DNA from: DATFVA01 sp963743325 | GTDB taxonomy: Bacteria > Bacteroidota > Ignavibacteria > Ignavibacteriales > Ignavibacteriaceae | Direction: 5' to 3' | Length of the DNA: 64,000 bases | Assembly: GCA_963743325.1 (NCBI GenBank) | Contig: CAVUOZ010000008.1 | Coordinates: forward strand, 186,001 to 250,000 | Shown here: piece after piece, positions 17,639 to 26,890 of the stretch | Layout of the letters: each line of letters starts with the position of its first letter | Numbering within the stretch: the first letter of the stretch is position 1 | Program-made: the position numbers and the translations under genes | The notes under the pieces: generated by a model | What the model was told of the DNA's origin: nothing | The model's input: only the letters and a program-made list of their open reading frames with translations | Databases searched by the model: none

Positions 17639-18391
17639 TCAGAAATGTAAATCATTCCTTAGTAGTTCGATAAATTTAGTCATTTTTTGATAATGAGTTC
17701 CTTTCCAGTAGATTTTATCGCAATGTGTGCAATACCAGAACTCATTATGCCATTGTTTTACTTTGGGCGGAATCCTTTCTTCGATCTTCTCTTTTTCAGC
17801 CGGCACAAGAATATTATTGCATTCAAGGCAGCGTAAAAATTCACTTATATTATGCTTAAGATCGAACCGGTTTATAACCTCTTTAACCTGCTCCCCGGTT
17901 CCTGTATTCCGGATCCAGTAGCCGTGTGTAATTTTATTGTTCTTAAGAAGCTCTCTATCTTTTGTTAAAATAGTGCGGTTCTCATTTAGTGAAGTTTCTA
18001 TAATCTCTTTATTGGTAAAATTATTTCTATAAAGGACATCAATACCAATCATCCTCAGATATTTTGCAAGTGAACCAAGGTGTACATCGGCAATAAACTT
18101 TGGCTCGCGTAAAGGTTTGTTTCTTAAATGTTGAACACCTTTTATATCTATCGTTTCGAAAACCGGATAAACACTTATATAATCACCTGCTTCCACTATA
18201 TAACTAAAGCCTACGGAATTTCCATTTACAAGAATCATATCAATTTCAGAGTGAGGGACACCGAGTGATTCAATCATATCTTTTACTGAAGTGCGGTCAG
18301 TAAAGCTATTTTCGAAGCTAACTTTTCTTTTTTCTTCGGGAATGAAATCGTTGAGTTCTTCATAGAAACGAAAGATGACGGTTTTAACCAT
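17639..18391 (-). CDS. Mut7-C domain protein with N-terminal ubiquitin-like domain and zinc ribbon
   Basis: The architecture is Mut7-C_ub plus Mut7-C. Residues about 1-85 look like a beta-grasp MoaD/ThiS-type fold (VKTVIFRFYEELNDFI to GDYISVYPVFE). A PIN-like nuclease domain follows, with KFIADVHLGSLAKYLRMIGID and RTILTKDRELLKN carrying conserved acidic residues. The end holds a zinc ribbon with two CxxC pairs (CLEC and CTHC) and KGTHYQKM. Such proteins are predicted RNases. The cellular role is not known. The start is the ATG at 18391; no strong ribosome site is obvious. Confidence 0.85.
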   Translation of the reverse strand: MVKTVIFRFYEELNDFIPEEKRKVSFENSFTDRTSVKDMIESLGVPHSEIDMILVNGNSVGFSYIVEAGDYISVYPVFETIDIKGVQHLRNKPLREPKFIADVHLGSLAKYLRMIGIDVLYRNNFTNKEIIETSLNENRTILTKDRELLKNNKITHGYWIRNTGTGEQVKEVINRFDLKHNISEFLRCLECNNILVPAEKEKIEERIPPKVKQWHNEFWYCTHCDKIYWKGTHYQKMTKFIELLRNDLHF

Positions 18392-18567
18392 TTAACTATT
18401 AAGCATATTTATACCAATTAATACATATTGAAGAAAAGATGATGTTACGCAAAACACTACGGCAGGATAAAGAAAGAACAAAATGAGAGGAAATTGGAAT
18501 AGTGGAGTTTTGTCTGTGATTCCAGTTTTCCAGTACTCCGGTCTTCCATCATTCTTTCTTCAATGTT

Positions 18568-20331
18568 TCAAACTATCTTTATATGCAGTTCTTTCAACTG
18601 TTCTTCCCCTACGGTTGACGGTGAATCATCCATCAATGAAACGGCACTTGCTGTCTTGGGAAAAGCTATAACATCTCTGATTGATCGTTGACCGGCAAAA
18701 ATCATTATCATTCTGTCAAATCCGAATGCAATTCCGCCGTGTGGGGGAGCACCGTATTTAAATGCATTAAGCAGGAACCCGAACTTATGTTCCGCTTCCT
18801 CTTCAGAAATTCCCAGGGCCCTGAACATCTTCGATTGAAGCTCGTTATTATGAATTCTGATGCTGCCTCCTGCTATTTCTGTTCCGTTAAGTACAAGATC
18901 ATAAGCTCTTGCTCTTACTCTACCGGGATCACTCTCCATAAACTTAATATCATCTACGAGAGGTGATGTAAAAGGATGATGCATAGCATAATATCTTTTG
19001 GTTTCCTCATCCCACTCAAATAACGGGAAATCAGTTGTCCATAATAAAGCGGGTTCGGTTTCCGGATTAACCAGTTCGAGTCTCCTGGACATTTCCATCC
19101 TTAAATATCCCATAATCGTCAGGGTTTTAATTTTAGGACCAGAATTAATCAGGATTAAATCGCCGTCTTTTGCATTCATTTCAGAGATAAGGTTTTTCTT
19201 TTCATCTTCCGAAAAGAACTTTGCAACCGGTGCTTCAACATCATTAGCTTTAACTTTAATCCATACTAAACCTGATGCACCAAGGTTTTTAACAAAATCA
19301 GTAAGCGTATCTAACTGATTCCTGGAATAACCTGCACAGCCCTCTGCAAGAAGACCGGTTATAATTCCACCTGTATTAACCTGTTCACGGAAAACCTTAA
19401 ATTCACTCCGGTTGAAAATCTTATTCAAAGTTTTCAATTCCAGATCGAATCGGGTATCCGGCTTATCGCTTCCGTATCTCTCCATTGCCTCATCAAATGA
19501 AAGCCGCGGCAGCGGAAGTCTTAAGTCCTTATTCCATATTTCTTTGTATAAGAGCTTCATAAAACCTTCTACCACTTCAAAAACATCCTCACGATCCACA
19601 AATGACATTTCCACATCTATCTGGGTAAATTCCGGCTGCCTGTCTGCACGTAAATCTTCATCTCTGAAACATTTTACGATCTGGAAATACCTGTCGAGCC
19701 CGGCTACCATTAAAATCTGTTTATATGTTTGCGGCGATTGCGGCAAAGCAAAGAATTTTCCTTGATGGAGCCTGCTGGGGACAAGATAATCACGTGCACC
19801 TTCAGGAGTGCTTTTCATCAAGACAGGAGTTTCTATTTCGATAAACTTATTCTCATCGAAATATTTCCTGGTTAACTGAGCCATCTTATGTCTTAACAGA
19901 AGATTTTTCTGAAGTGCCGGTCTTCGCAGATCAAGATACCTGTATTTTAAACGTAAGTCTTCAAATGCATCGGTATTGTCTTTAATCGCAAAAGGAGGAG
20001 TTTCTGCTTCATTAAGAACTGTTACTTTTTTAACAAGCACATCTATCTTACCGGTTTCAAGTTCTGCATTCACCGCGTCATCCGGTCTTCTTCTGACTTC
20101 ACCTTCTACGGAAAGTACGAACTCATTCCTGATATCTTTTGCAATATCAAATGACGATTTGTTCTCAGGTTCAAAGGCAATCTGGGTTATACCATAACGG
20201 TCCCTGAGCCAGATAAAAATCAATCCGCCCAGATCCCTTCTTCTGTCTACCCATCCATTTAATACAACTGTCTCACCGGTATTATTTTCTCTAAGTTCGC
20301 CGCAGGTATGAGTTCTTCTTTCAAATTTCAT
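18568..20331 (-). CDS. aspS: Aspartyl-tRNA synthetase
   Basis: A class II aminoacyl-tRNA synthetase of 587 residues, the bacterial length. An N-terminal OB-fold anticodon domain is seen (GWVDRRRDLGGLIFIWLRDR). The catalytic core carries motif 1 around FIEIETPVL, motif 2 FRDEDLRADRQPEFTQID, the bacterial GAD insertion (about 290-420) and motif 3 GFDRMIMIFAGQRSIRDVIAF. FPKTASAVSLMDDSPS at the end is typical. The 176-base gap downstream (18392-18567) holds no gene but has a repeat-like TTCCAGTACTCCGG at 18528-18541. Discrimination between tRNA-Asp-only and nondiscriminating forms cannot be made here. Confidence 0.96.
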   Translation of the reverse strand: MKFERRTHTCGELRENNTGETVVLNGWVDRRRDLGGLIFIWLRDRYGITQIAFEPENKSSFDIAKDIRNEFVLSVEGEVRRRPDDAVNAELETGKIDVLVKKVTVLNEAETPPFAIKDNTDAFEDLRLKYRYLDLRRPALQKNLLLRHKMAQLTRKYFDENKFIEIETPVLMKSTPEGARDYLVPSRLHQGKFFALPQSPQTYKQILMVAGLDRYFQIVKCFRDEDLRADRQPEFTQIDVEMSFVDREDVFEVVEGFMKLLYKEIWNKDLRLPLPRLSFDEAMERYGSDKPDTRFDLELKTLNKIFNRSEFKVFREQVNTGGIITGLLAEGCAGYSRNQLDTLTDFVKNLGASGLVWIKVKANDVEAPVAKFFSEDEKKNLISEMNAKDGDLILINSGPKIKTLTIMGYLRMEMSRRLELVNPETEPALLWTTDFPLFEWDEETKRYYAMHHPFTSPLVDDIKFMESDPGRVRARAYDLVLNGTEIAGGSIRIHNNELQSKMFRALGISEEEAEHKFGFLLNAFKYGAPPHGGIAFGFDRMIMIFAGQRSIRDVIAFPKTASAVSLMDDSPSTVGEEQLKELHIKIV

Positions 20332-20427
20332 TTTGTAAATTTACTCCGTCAAATAAATTCCAGGCGATAAAAATAATTAATATTAAAAGGGCATACAAAT
20401 TAAATAAAATACACCTGATGGGTACCA

Positions 20428-21744
20428 ATGAATCCGGTTAAATTGATAAGAAAAAAACGTGAGGGGGAGATTCTTACCCCTGAAGAAATCCGGTTTATGG
20501 TCGACGGTTTTACCAAAAGTAAAATTCCCGACTACCAATTCTCTGCGTTTTTAATGACTGTATATTTCCGGGGAATGACTGCAAAAGAGACTTCTGTATT
20601 GACTGATTCAATGCTTCATAGCGGAAAGGTAATAAATCTAAAAAGTATCAAAGGGTTTAAAGTGGATAAACATTCCACCGGTGGGGTGGGAGATACGACT
20701 TCTTTGATTCTTGCACCAATAGCTGCAGCGGCAGGAGTAAAGGTACCGATGATTTCAGGCAGGGGATTAGGACATACCGGAGGGACACTAGATAAACTGG
20801 AATCAATTCCCGGTTTCAGAATTGATTTGAGCCTAAATGAATATAAATCCGTTCTTAAGAAAGTAGGAACTGTATTAATCGGGCAGACAAAAGATATAGC
20901 TCCCGCTGATAAAGTAATATATTCTCTGCGCGACGTTACTGCAACAATTGAATCTGTTCCGCTTATAACGGCAAGTATAATGAGTAAAAAACTAGCCGAA
21001 GGAATTGACGGACTGGTGCTTGATGTTAAAGTCGGAAGCGGAGCTTTTATGAAAAATATGAAAGATGCTGAAGAATTAAGTGATTCTCTCGTAAATACGG
21101 CAAAATCATTTAATAAAAAAGTTGTTGCATTCATAACAGATATGAATCAGCCGCTTGGTACCCACATCGGCAACTGGCTGGAAGTGGTTGAATGTATAAA
21201 CATTCTTCGCGGAGAGGTAAAGAATGATTTATATACTCTAAGCACTAAACTTGCCGGAGCAATGATATATCTTGCAGGACAAGCAATGAGCATCGATGAA
21301 GGTACAATAACAGCTGAACGCCTGGTTGCCAACGGAAATGCTCTTGATAAATTCAGGGAAATTGTAAAAGCACAGGGAGGCGATATCTCTTTTATAAATA
21401 ATCCTGAAAAGTATAATCATTCCCAATATGCCGGTAAAGTTATTGCAGAAAAATCAGGATATATTACAAAAATCGACACTTATGAAGTGGGTATGTCTGC
21501 TGTCGAGCTTGGGGCCGGAAGAATTACTAAAGAAGATAAAATTGACTACAAAGCCGGAATTATCTTTAACATCAAAACAGGAGATAAAGTTAAAAAGGGG
21601 GATACGATTGCCAATCTTTTCTCCGATTCTAATCAAAGAATTAAACCGGCCGGAGCAAGAATTAATAACGCAATTACTATTGGTAACAATAAGACTTCAA
21701 AACTTAAATTGATTAAGAAAATATATTATTCCGTTAATTCTTAG
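20428..21744 (+). CDS. deoA: Thymidine / pyrimidine-nucleoside phosphorylase
   Basis: Splits thymidine or uridine with phosphate into base and (deoxy)ribose 1-phosphate in nucleoside salvage. The 438 residues carry the family signature SGRGLGHTGGTLDKLESIPG (about residues 110-130), the phosphate site KHSTGGVGDTTSL and KLAEGIDGLVLDVKVGSGAFM. The C-terminal PYNP domain with AVELGAGR and GDKVKKGD is present. Length and motifs fit both DeoA and the broader Pdp enzymes, so the base specificity is unsettled. It starts at an ATG preceded by a weak GGG ribosome site and is divergent from aspS. Confidence 0.93.
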   Translation: MNPVKLIRKKREGEILTPEEIRFMVDGFTKSKIPDYQFSAFLMTVYFRGMTAKETSVLTDSMLHSGKVINLKSIKGFKVDKHSTGGVGDTTSLILAPIAAAAGVKVPMISGRGLGHTGGTLDKLESIPGFRIDLSLNEYKSVLKKVGTVLIGQTKDIAPADKVIYSLRDVTATIESVPLITASIMSKKLAEGIDGLVLDVKVGSGAFMKNMKDAEELSDSLVNTAKSFNKKVVAFITDMNQPLGTHIGNWLEVVECINILRGEVKNDLYTLSTKLAGAMIYLAGQAMSIDEGTITAERLVANGNALDKFREIVKAQGGDISFINNPEKYNHSQYAGKVIAEKSGYITKIDTYEVGMSAVELGAGRITKEDKIDYKAGIIFNIKTGDKVKKGDTIANLFSDSNQRIKPAGARINNAITIGNNKTSKLKLIKKIYYSVNS

Positions 21745-21917
21745 CTCTGTCTCGTATCTTATTTCTGTTTAAATATTCATCAAAATTATCCTTCTATTGA
21801 TTTAATAGCTGATTATATGCCGATCAAAGCGTATCTGGATTAATTATGTTTAAAAGGAAAAAACAGGAATAGTAGTCAGATAAAAAATTAAATGAAGTTA
21901 GTCAGATAATATACAAA

Positions 21918-21985
21918 AAGAGCATCCCTTCATAAGTTTACAGCTAAAAGCAAATAACCAATAAACCAAAAGAAAGGACGCTCTT
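21918..21985 (+). repeat. Inverted repeat at the left side of the IS110-family remnant
   Basis: AAGAGCATCCCTT (21918-21930) and AAAGGACGCTCTT (21973-21985) are inverted copies matching at 11 of 13 positions. The right arm contains the Shine-Dalgarno AAAGGA and ends directly at the transposase ATG, so the structure could sequester the start. This looks like the conserved non-coding end of an IS110/IS1111 element. Confidence 0.55.
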
Positions 21986-22153
21986 ATGGAAGAAAAAAAT
22001 AAAGCATTAGATTTCAAGAATCAAGAGTTCCATATAGGGATAGACAACCACAAAAACAGCTGGAAAGTGACAATAATAAGCCAAATAGAGCTAAAGACAT
22101 ATTCAGCGAATCCATCACCTGAGGAATTAAGTCAATATCTGAGGAAAAACTAT
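21986..22153 (+). pseudogene. IS110/IS1111-family transposase, N-terminal fragment
   Basis: About 56 codons read as the start of a DEDD transposase: FHIGIDNHKNSWKVTI holds the first catalytic Asp in the usual GIDxHKxxW context, and PSPEELSQYLRKNY matches the following segment. After Tyr56 the family sequence stops abruptly and 24 unrelated residues lead to a stop at 22228. The remaining about 270 residues of a normal transposase, including the other acidic residues and the C-terminal Ser-containing domain, are missing. This is a dead remnant just upstream of the SPFH gene. Confidence 0.8.
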
Positions 22154-22240
22154 CTTTCCTTTACCCGGTTTTTATTTCAATTCTTTTGCAGTAGCATTAT
22201 ATTTCATTTACCATTTAAAATGAAATGAATGAGGAGTCAT

Positions 22241-23110
22241 ATGTTATTTATAATCGCAATTCTTGCCTCTGCAGTTGCAGCGGCAGTCTATTTCAGCGCA
22301 AAGAAAAGATTCAGTAAACAGGAATCTTCATTTGCATTAATCGGCATGAGCGTGGCAATTTTAATCGCCTTACTACAGTGCTGGACCATCATACCGGCAG
22401 GACACGTCGGTGTAATTGATTTCTTTGGTAATGTAAGCGATCAGACTTTATATCCGGGCGTTAACCTTGTTAACCCTATGGCTAATGTTGTAAAGTTTGA
22501 TGCGCGTACACAGGAATTAAAGGAGACTATGACTGTTCCCTCAAAAGAAGGATTAAGCATAGATCTCGAGTTGAGCCTACTGTTTAGTCTTAGTTTCCAA
22601 AATGCTAACAAAATTTATAAGACAGTCGGCGAAGAATATGTTGACAGGATAATCGTTCCGCAATTCAGATCTGTCGTAAGAGGAGTAACCTCACAATATG
22701 ATGCTAAAGCTCTTTATACAGCTGAGCGTGAACAGCTTTCAAGACAAATTGAAACAGATTTATTAAAACTGGTTGGTCCAAGAGGAATAAACATAGAATC
22801 ATCGCCGATGCGGCAGATAACATTACCTCCCGGATTAAAGGCTTCAATCGAAGAAAAATTAAAAGCTGAGCAGGAGAGTCAGAGAATGCAGTTTGTTCTT
22901 CAGCGGGAAACCCAGGAAGCCGAGCGTAAAAGAATCGAAGCGAAAGGAATTGCTGATTTTCAGGAAATTGTTTCCAAAGGTATAAGCGAACAGCTTCTTA
23001 AATGGAAAGGAATAGAAGCGACTGAAAAACTGGCTGGATCAGGAAATACAAAAATTGTAGTTATAGGTTCAGGAAAGGATGGATTACCATTGATCCTTGG
23101 AGGAAATTGA
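22241..23110 (+). CDS. SPFH/prohibitin-family (band 7) membrane protein
   Basis: Two N-terminal hydrophobic segments (LFIIAILASAVAAAVYF and the stretch from GMSVAILIALLQCW) are followed by the SPFH domain: IPAGHVGVIDFFGNV, LYPGVNLVNP, and VPSKEGLSIDLELSLLFSL. A charged coiled-coil tail (KAEQESQRMQFVLQRETQEAERKRIEAKG) is typical of prohibitin-like proteins, which assemble rings at the membrane and modulate proteases such as FtsH. I chose the ATG at 22241 because GAGGAG lies just before it; an in-frame ATG at 22229 has no ribosome site. The partner is not evident from neighbours. Confidence 0.9.
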   Translation: MLFIIAILASAVAAAVYFSAKKRFSKQESSFALIGMSVAILIALLQCWTIIPAGHVGVIDFFGNVSDQTLYPGVNLVNPMANVVKFDARTQELKETMTVPSKEGLSIDLELSLLFSLSFQNANKIYKTVGEEYVDRIIVPQFRSVVRGVTSQYDAKALYTAEREQLSRQIETDLLKLVGPRGINIESSPMRQITLPPGLKASIEEKLKAEQESQRMQFVLQRETQEAERKRIEAKGIADFQEIVSKGISEQLLKWKGIEATEKLAGSGNTKIVVIGSGKDGLPLILGGN

Positions 23111-23144
23111 AGGATATAATTATTGACCGGAGAGTCATTTTATT

Positions 23145-23176
23145 CTTGATTGATTAAAAGTATTTTTCTAATTTTG
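23145..23176 (+). promoter_or_regulatory. Candidate Bacteroidetes-type promoter of the haem operon
   Basis: CTTG (23145-23148), 20 bases, TAATTTTG (23169-23176) match the -33/-7 consensus with the same spacing as the mnmE candidate. The expected transcription start is about 20 bases before the ATG at 23205. Confidence 0.45.
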
Positions 23177-23204
23177 TACCCGTAAGTCATATAAGAGATT
23201 ATTT

Positions 23205-24029
23205 ATGAAGGGTTTAATAGATTTTCTAAATATTCTGCTCCCTGTTCTTTATATAACAACTTTCATATTCTATTATTTAGATTTTATGAAAGGGGGGAAA
23301 GTATTCGCAAGTTCAAAAAGGCTGCTGCTCTTCTTAACATTAATATTTCATTTATTCTACCTGCTTCTAAGAACCCTGTATTTCGAACATCCGCCGATTA
23401 CAAATGTTTTTGAAATATTCACCGTACTTGCATTTGCAATCGGTTTTTCATATTTCATTTTAGAGCTGGTAACTGACATCCGGGGAACGGGTTTATTTAT
23501 TATTATTATATCTATTCTTTTCCAGCTTATATCTTCATTTTTTATCCAGGATCTTGTAACTGTAAAAGATGTACTGAAAAGTAATCTGCTCGGAATTCAT
23601 GTGTTCAGTGCTCTGCTGGGTTATTCGGCTATTACAATTTCTGCTGTCTACGGGTTTCTCTATTTAATCCTTTACAAAGAAATTAAACTAAACAAGTTCG
23701 GATTGATTTTTAACCGCCTCCCCAGTCTTGAAGTACTCGAATTACTGAGTTTTTATTCAGCGGTAATAGGATTTATGCTTTTAACATCTGCAATAATAAT
23801 AGGAATTATCTGGCTGCCGAAAGCATTCCCTGATTTTTCTTATGCTGATCCAAAGCTCATTGGAACTTCTATGGTGTGGATATTATACGGTATTGGCATA
23901 ACAAGTAAAGTATTCGGAAAGTGGCGCGGTAAAAAAGTCGTCACATTATCTATAATAGGTTTTGTGCTTGCCATTGCATCGACAATGCTCACAAACTTTT
24001 TAGCCCAGAGTTTTCATTCTTTTTATTAA
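23205..24029 (+). CDS. CcsA/HemX-like cytochrome c assembly family membrane protein
   Basis: A 274-residue polytopic protein with about eight hydrophobic segments. The C-terminal half resembles the CcsA/CcmC/HemX superfamily: LGIHVFSALLGYSAITIS followed by a final LIGTSMVWILYGIGITSKV and LTNFLAQSFHSF with a conserved His. Members handle haem for c-type cytochrome maturation, or, as HemX beside hemA in Bacillus, influence glutamyl-tRNA reductase levels. It lies 6 bases upstream of hemA, the same arrangement as hemX-hemA. The tryptophan-rich WWD motif is not clearly seen, so HemX-like is the better name. Confidence 0.8.
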   Translation: MKGLIDFLNILLPVLYITTFIFYYLDFMKGGKVFASSKRLLLFLTLIFHLFYLLLRTLYFEHPPITNVFEIFTVLAFAIGFSYFILELVTDIRGTGLFIIIISILFQLISSFFIQDLVTVKDVLKSNLLGIHVFSALLGYSAITISAVYGFLYLILYKEIKLNKFGLIFNRLPSLEVLELLSFYSAVIGFMLLTSAIIIGIIWLPKAFPDFSYADPKLIGTSMVWILYGIGITSKVFGKWRGKKVVTLSIIGFVLAIASTMLTNFLAQSFHSFY

Positions 24030-24035
24030 GCTAGT

Positions 24036-25325
24036 ATGAATTTATCAGCGATATCAATAAATCATCATTCTGCTTCAGTTGAATTAAGAGAGGCTCTTCA
24101 TTTAAGTGAAGAAGAGATAGCAGAACTGGTAGCCAAAATAAAAGGTAATGTTTTTACCGAGGGTCTGGTTATATCCACCTGTAACCGTACCGAGGTGTAC
24201 GGATTTCCTTCAGTTAATAAATTATCCCTCCCGGATATTCAGAAGATTTTGATAGATCATAAATCAGTAAAAGATATTTCTGCAGATAATTTTCAGACAT
24301 TCCATTCTTTCTCAGCAATAGAACATCTGTTCCGCGTAGCTACAGGAATTGATTCCCTGCTTATCGGTGATAACCAGATTTTCAAACAGGTTAAAGATTC
24401 ATTCCAGCTTGCGGAGGATTTAAGTTTCGCGGGCGTGCTTTCTAAAAGAATATTTGATGCGGCAATTAAAACCGGCAAGCGTGCTATTAATGAAACGATT
24501 ATAAGCGAAGGCGCCGTAACAGTAAGCTATGCTGCCGTTCAACTTATAGAGAAGATATTTTCAAGCCTCGGCAAAAAATCAGCCCTCGTAATAGGAGCCG
24601 GTGAAACAGGGGAAATAGCCGCTAAACATTTACGCGACAGGGGGATAGGAAGGTTATCAATTACAAACCGTACAATTGAACGGGCTGAAAAACTGGCTGC
24701 TTCACTTAATGCGAAGATAATCCCATTCAGCAGTTTTAAGGACCATATATACGACTATGATATAATCATTAGTGCAACCAGTTCACCCGAACTGGTACTA
24801 TCTAAACAGGATATTGAAAGTGCAATGAAACGCAGGAATTATGGTCCAATGGTTTTAATGGACATTGCCGTCCCACGAGATATTGACCCGTCTTCGAAAA
24901 AAATTGATTATGTATTCTATCACGATATTGACTCATTGAATATTATAGTTGATCAGAATCTTGCAAAGAGAAGAGATGAAATCCCGAAAGTCGAAAAAAT
25001 AATCAGGGAAGAACTTGATTCACTTGTAAGCTGGTATAATTCTCTTGAAGCAGGCCCCACAATAAAGTCCTTACGGGATTACTTTGAGATTGTGCGTGCT
25101 GAAGAAGTTGAGAAAAACAAAAACCGTTTTACGGATGAAGATCAGGAAAAGCTGGATATAATTACTAAAAGGATAATAAATAAAATACTTCACCATCCGA
25201 TGATTGAACTGAAGAAACTATCCGGTGAAGGTAAAAGCTCAGAAGACAGCGCAGCAAGAATTAGTATAATCCGTGACCTTTTCGGAATAGATAAAACTAA
25301 TAATGAAGAAGATAAAAACGAATAA
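24036..25325 (+). CDS. hemA: Glutamyl-tRNA reductase
   Basis: The first committed enzyme of the C5 pathway, reducing glutamyl-tRNA to glutamate 1-semialdehyde with NADPH. The 429 residues show the N-terminal catalytic domain with the nucleophilic Cys in STCNRTEVYGF (near residue 49), HLFRVATGIDSLLIGDNQIFKQ, and the NADPH Rossmann loop VIGAGETGEIAAKHL. The C-terminal dimerisation helices are present. It is in one operon with the CcsA/HemX-like gene and hemC, with small gaps. Confidence 0.96.
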   Translation: MNLSAISINHHSASVELREALHLSEEEIAELVAKIKGNVFTEGLVISTCNRTEVYGFPSVNKLSLPDIQKILIDHKSVKDISADNFQTFHSFSAIEHLFRVATGIDSLLIGDNQIFKQVKDSFQLAEDLSFAGVLSKRIFDAAIKTGKRAINETIISEGAVTVSYAAVQLIEKIFSSLGKKSALVIGAGETGEIAAKHLRDRGIGRLSITNRTIERAEKLAASLNAKIIPFSSFKDHIYDYDIIISATSSPELVLSKQDIESAMKRRNYGPMVLMDIAVPRDIDPSSKKIDYVFYHDIDSLNIIVDQNLAKRRDEIPKVEKIIREELDSLVSWYNSLEAGPTIKSLRDYFEIVRAEEVEKNKNRFTDEDQEKLDIITKRIINKILHHPMIELKKLSGEGKSSEDSAARISIIRDLFGIDKTNNEEDKNE

Positions 25326-25343
25326 TATTTTCAGGTAATAAAA

Positions 25344-26285
25344 TTGAAAGAGAAAATTGTAATAGGTTCAAGAGGAAGTGAACTTGCTTTATGGCAGTCA
25401 AACTTTATAAAAAGAGAATTAGAAAAACGAAACAGGAATCTTTCAGTTGAAATTAAAATTATAAAGACTAAAGGGGATAAAATTCTTGACGTCGCATTAT
25501 CCAAAATAGGCGACAAAAGTCTATTCACTAAAGAACTCGAGGTTCAGCTCCTAAATAAAAAAATTGATATTGCAGTTCACAGTCTGAAGGATTTACAGAC
25601 TCAATTACCAGAGGAACTAAAATTATCAGCCGTTTCAAAACGCCATCCTGTTGAAGATGTCTTAATTGCCCGTAAAAAAGGAACGACTATTCATACAATC
25701 AAAGAGAACGGATCAGTTGCAACAGGATCCTTAAGAAGGAGATCCCAGCTTCTGCATATCCGTCCTGATATTAAAATTTACGACTTACGCGGTAATGTCA
25801 ATTCAAGAATTAAAAAGTTTCTTGAATCGGATTGGGACGCAATCATACTTGCTCGTGCTGGGATCGAAAGATTAAACCTGAAAAAGTATATCTCTTCATA
25901 CATAGATAAAGAAGATATCCTTCCGTCCGTTGGACAGGGTGCACTCGGAATTGAAATACATTCTGATAATAAAATAGCTGATGAAATACTTCAATCCATT
26001 CATCACGAAGAAACATATAAAGCGGTACTTGCTGAAAGAGCGTTTCTGAGGAAACTTGAGGGCGGCTGCCAGGTTCCGATTGGAGCATTCGCTGAAGTTA
26101 AACCAAACGGGATTTATCTTGATGGTCTTGTCGGTTCACTCGACGGAAGTTTAACCTTTAGAAAGAAGGTAAGAGGCAGCAGTAAAGAACCTGAGAAAGT
26201 GGGAATTGAGCTTGCAAAGGATTTAATCAAAGCGGGTGCGAAAGAAATACTCGATGAAATCTACAACAACGTGAGGGTAAAATGA
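25344..26285 (+). CDS. hemC: Hydroxymethylbilane synthase (porphobilinogen deaminase)
   Basis: Links four porphobilinogens into hydroxymethylbilane on a dipyrromethane cofactor. The 313 residues begin with GSRGSELALWQSNFIK. VHSLKDLQTQLP and SLRRRSQL (substrate-binding arginines) are present, and the cofactor Cys is in LEGGCQVPIGAFAE near residue 240. The start is TTG at 25344, preceded by AGGTAAT; no ATG lies close by. Its stop overlaps the next start by 4 bases (ATGA). Confidence 0.95.
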   Translation: MKEKIVIGSRGSELALWQSNFIKRELEKRNRNLSVEIKIIKTKGDKILDVALSKIGDKSLFTKELEVQLLNKKIDIAVHSLKDLQTQLPEELKLSAVSKRHPVEDVLIARKKGTTIHTIKENGSVATGSLRRRSQLLHIRPDIKIYDLRGNVNSRIKKFLESDWDAIILARAGIERLNLKKYISSYIDKEDILPSVGQGALGIEIHSDNKIADEILQSIHHEETYKAVLAERAFLRKLEGGCQVPIGAFAEVKPNGIYLDGLVGSLDGSLTFRKKVRGSSKEPEKVGIELAKDLIKAGAKEILDEIYNNVRVK

Positions 26286-26890
26286 TAACTGACTCAACCG
26301 GAAAAATTCTGATAGCAGGTCTGGTCTTAATCGGGATGGTAACATTTTTTGCCTGTTCCTGCAGCTGTACCGATTCACAATCCAGTGTGCCCGACCAGGT
26401 ATTAAAGAATTCCAATGAATTTATTATCTCCAAGGTCGGTAAAGATTTTTTTAATAAAAACATCAAACCGGATTTCCAGAACACAAAAAAAATCGGTTTG
26501 CAGTACTTTATGGTTTACTCCTTCACTTTGCCCGATAAACCTTATGTTGATTCGAAAATAAAATTCACAGTTGACACAACCGGTCAGATTATAGATAAGG
26601 AAAATGCCGTCGGCTTACCTGACTGTCTCTCAAATCCCGAAAAATGCCGGTTCAATATAAATGAAGAACAGGCAAAGCAGATTGCAAAAGAGAACGGATT
26701 TAAAGAAGGAATCAAGGACTGGAAAGTAGAATTTAAGTGGGAGCCAAAATACAATCAGTATGTATGGAGTATCCTCTCAACTTTAGAAGGATCGCAGGGT
26801 TCATTCGGCTTCCGGGGCAATGGCGAAATATTACTGATTGATCCGGATTCCGGTAAAATAATTTCCAAAGATACATGGAGAGTAATGTAA
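26282..26890 (+). CDS. Predicted lipoprotein or membrane-anchored protein, PepSY-like, in the haem operon
   Basis: A 202-residue protein coupled to hemC by a 4-base overlap and overlapping the TetR-HemD start by 16 bases. Residues 7-28 form a signal or anchor with a cysteine cluster (FFACSCSC), giving a plausible lipobox. The middle NINEEQAKQIAKENGFKEGI and the strand-rich end (KFKWEPK-like, GEILLIDPDSGKII) resemble the PepSY fold, known as an inhibitor or sensor module outside the membrane. Function is not recognised; tight coupling suggests a role tied to haem synthesis or simple co-expression. Confidence 0.65.
   Translation: MITDSTGKILIAGLVLIGMVTFFACSCSCTDSQSSVPDQVLKNSNEFIISKVGKDFFNKNIKPDFQNTKKIGLQYFMVYSFTLPDKPYVDSKIKFTVDTTGQIIDKENAVGLPDCLSNPEKCRFNINEEQAKQIAKENGFKEGIKDWKVEFKWEPKYNQYVWSILSTLEGSQGSFGFRGNGEILLIDPDSGKIISKDTWRVM

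Noticed and set aside
8018..18541. TTCCAGTGCTCCGG at 8018 and TTCCAGTACTCCGG at 18528 as a dispersed repeat
   Set aside because: Only 14 bases with one mismatch and no wider similarity; two copies are too few to call a repeat family.
20616..21134. 172-codon minus-strand frame opposite the nucleoside phosphorylase gene
   Set aside because: Mirror frame of a well-conserved gene; composition typical of an antisense shadow.
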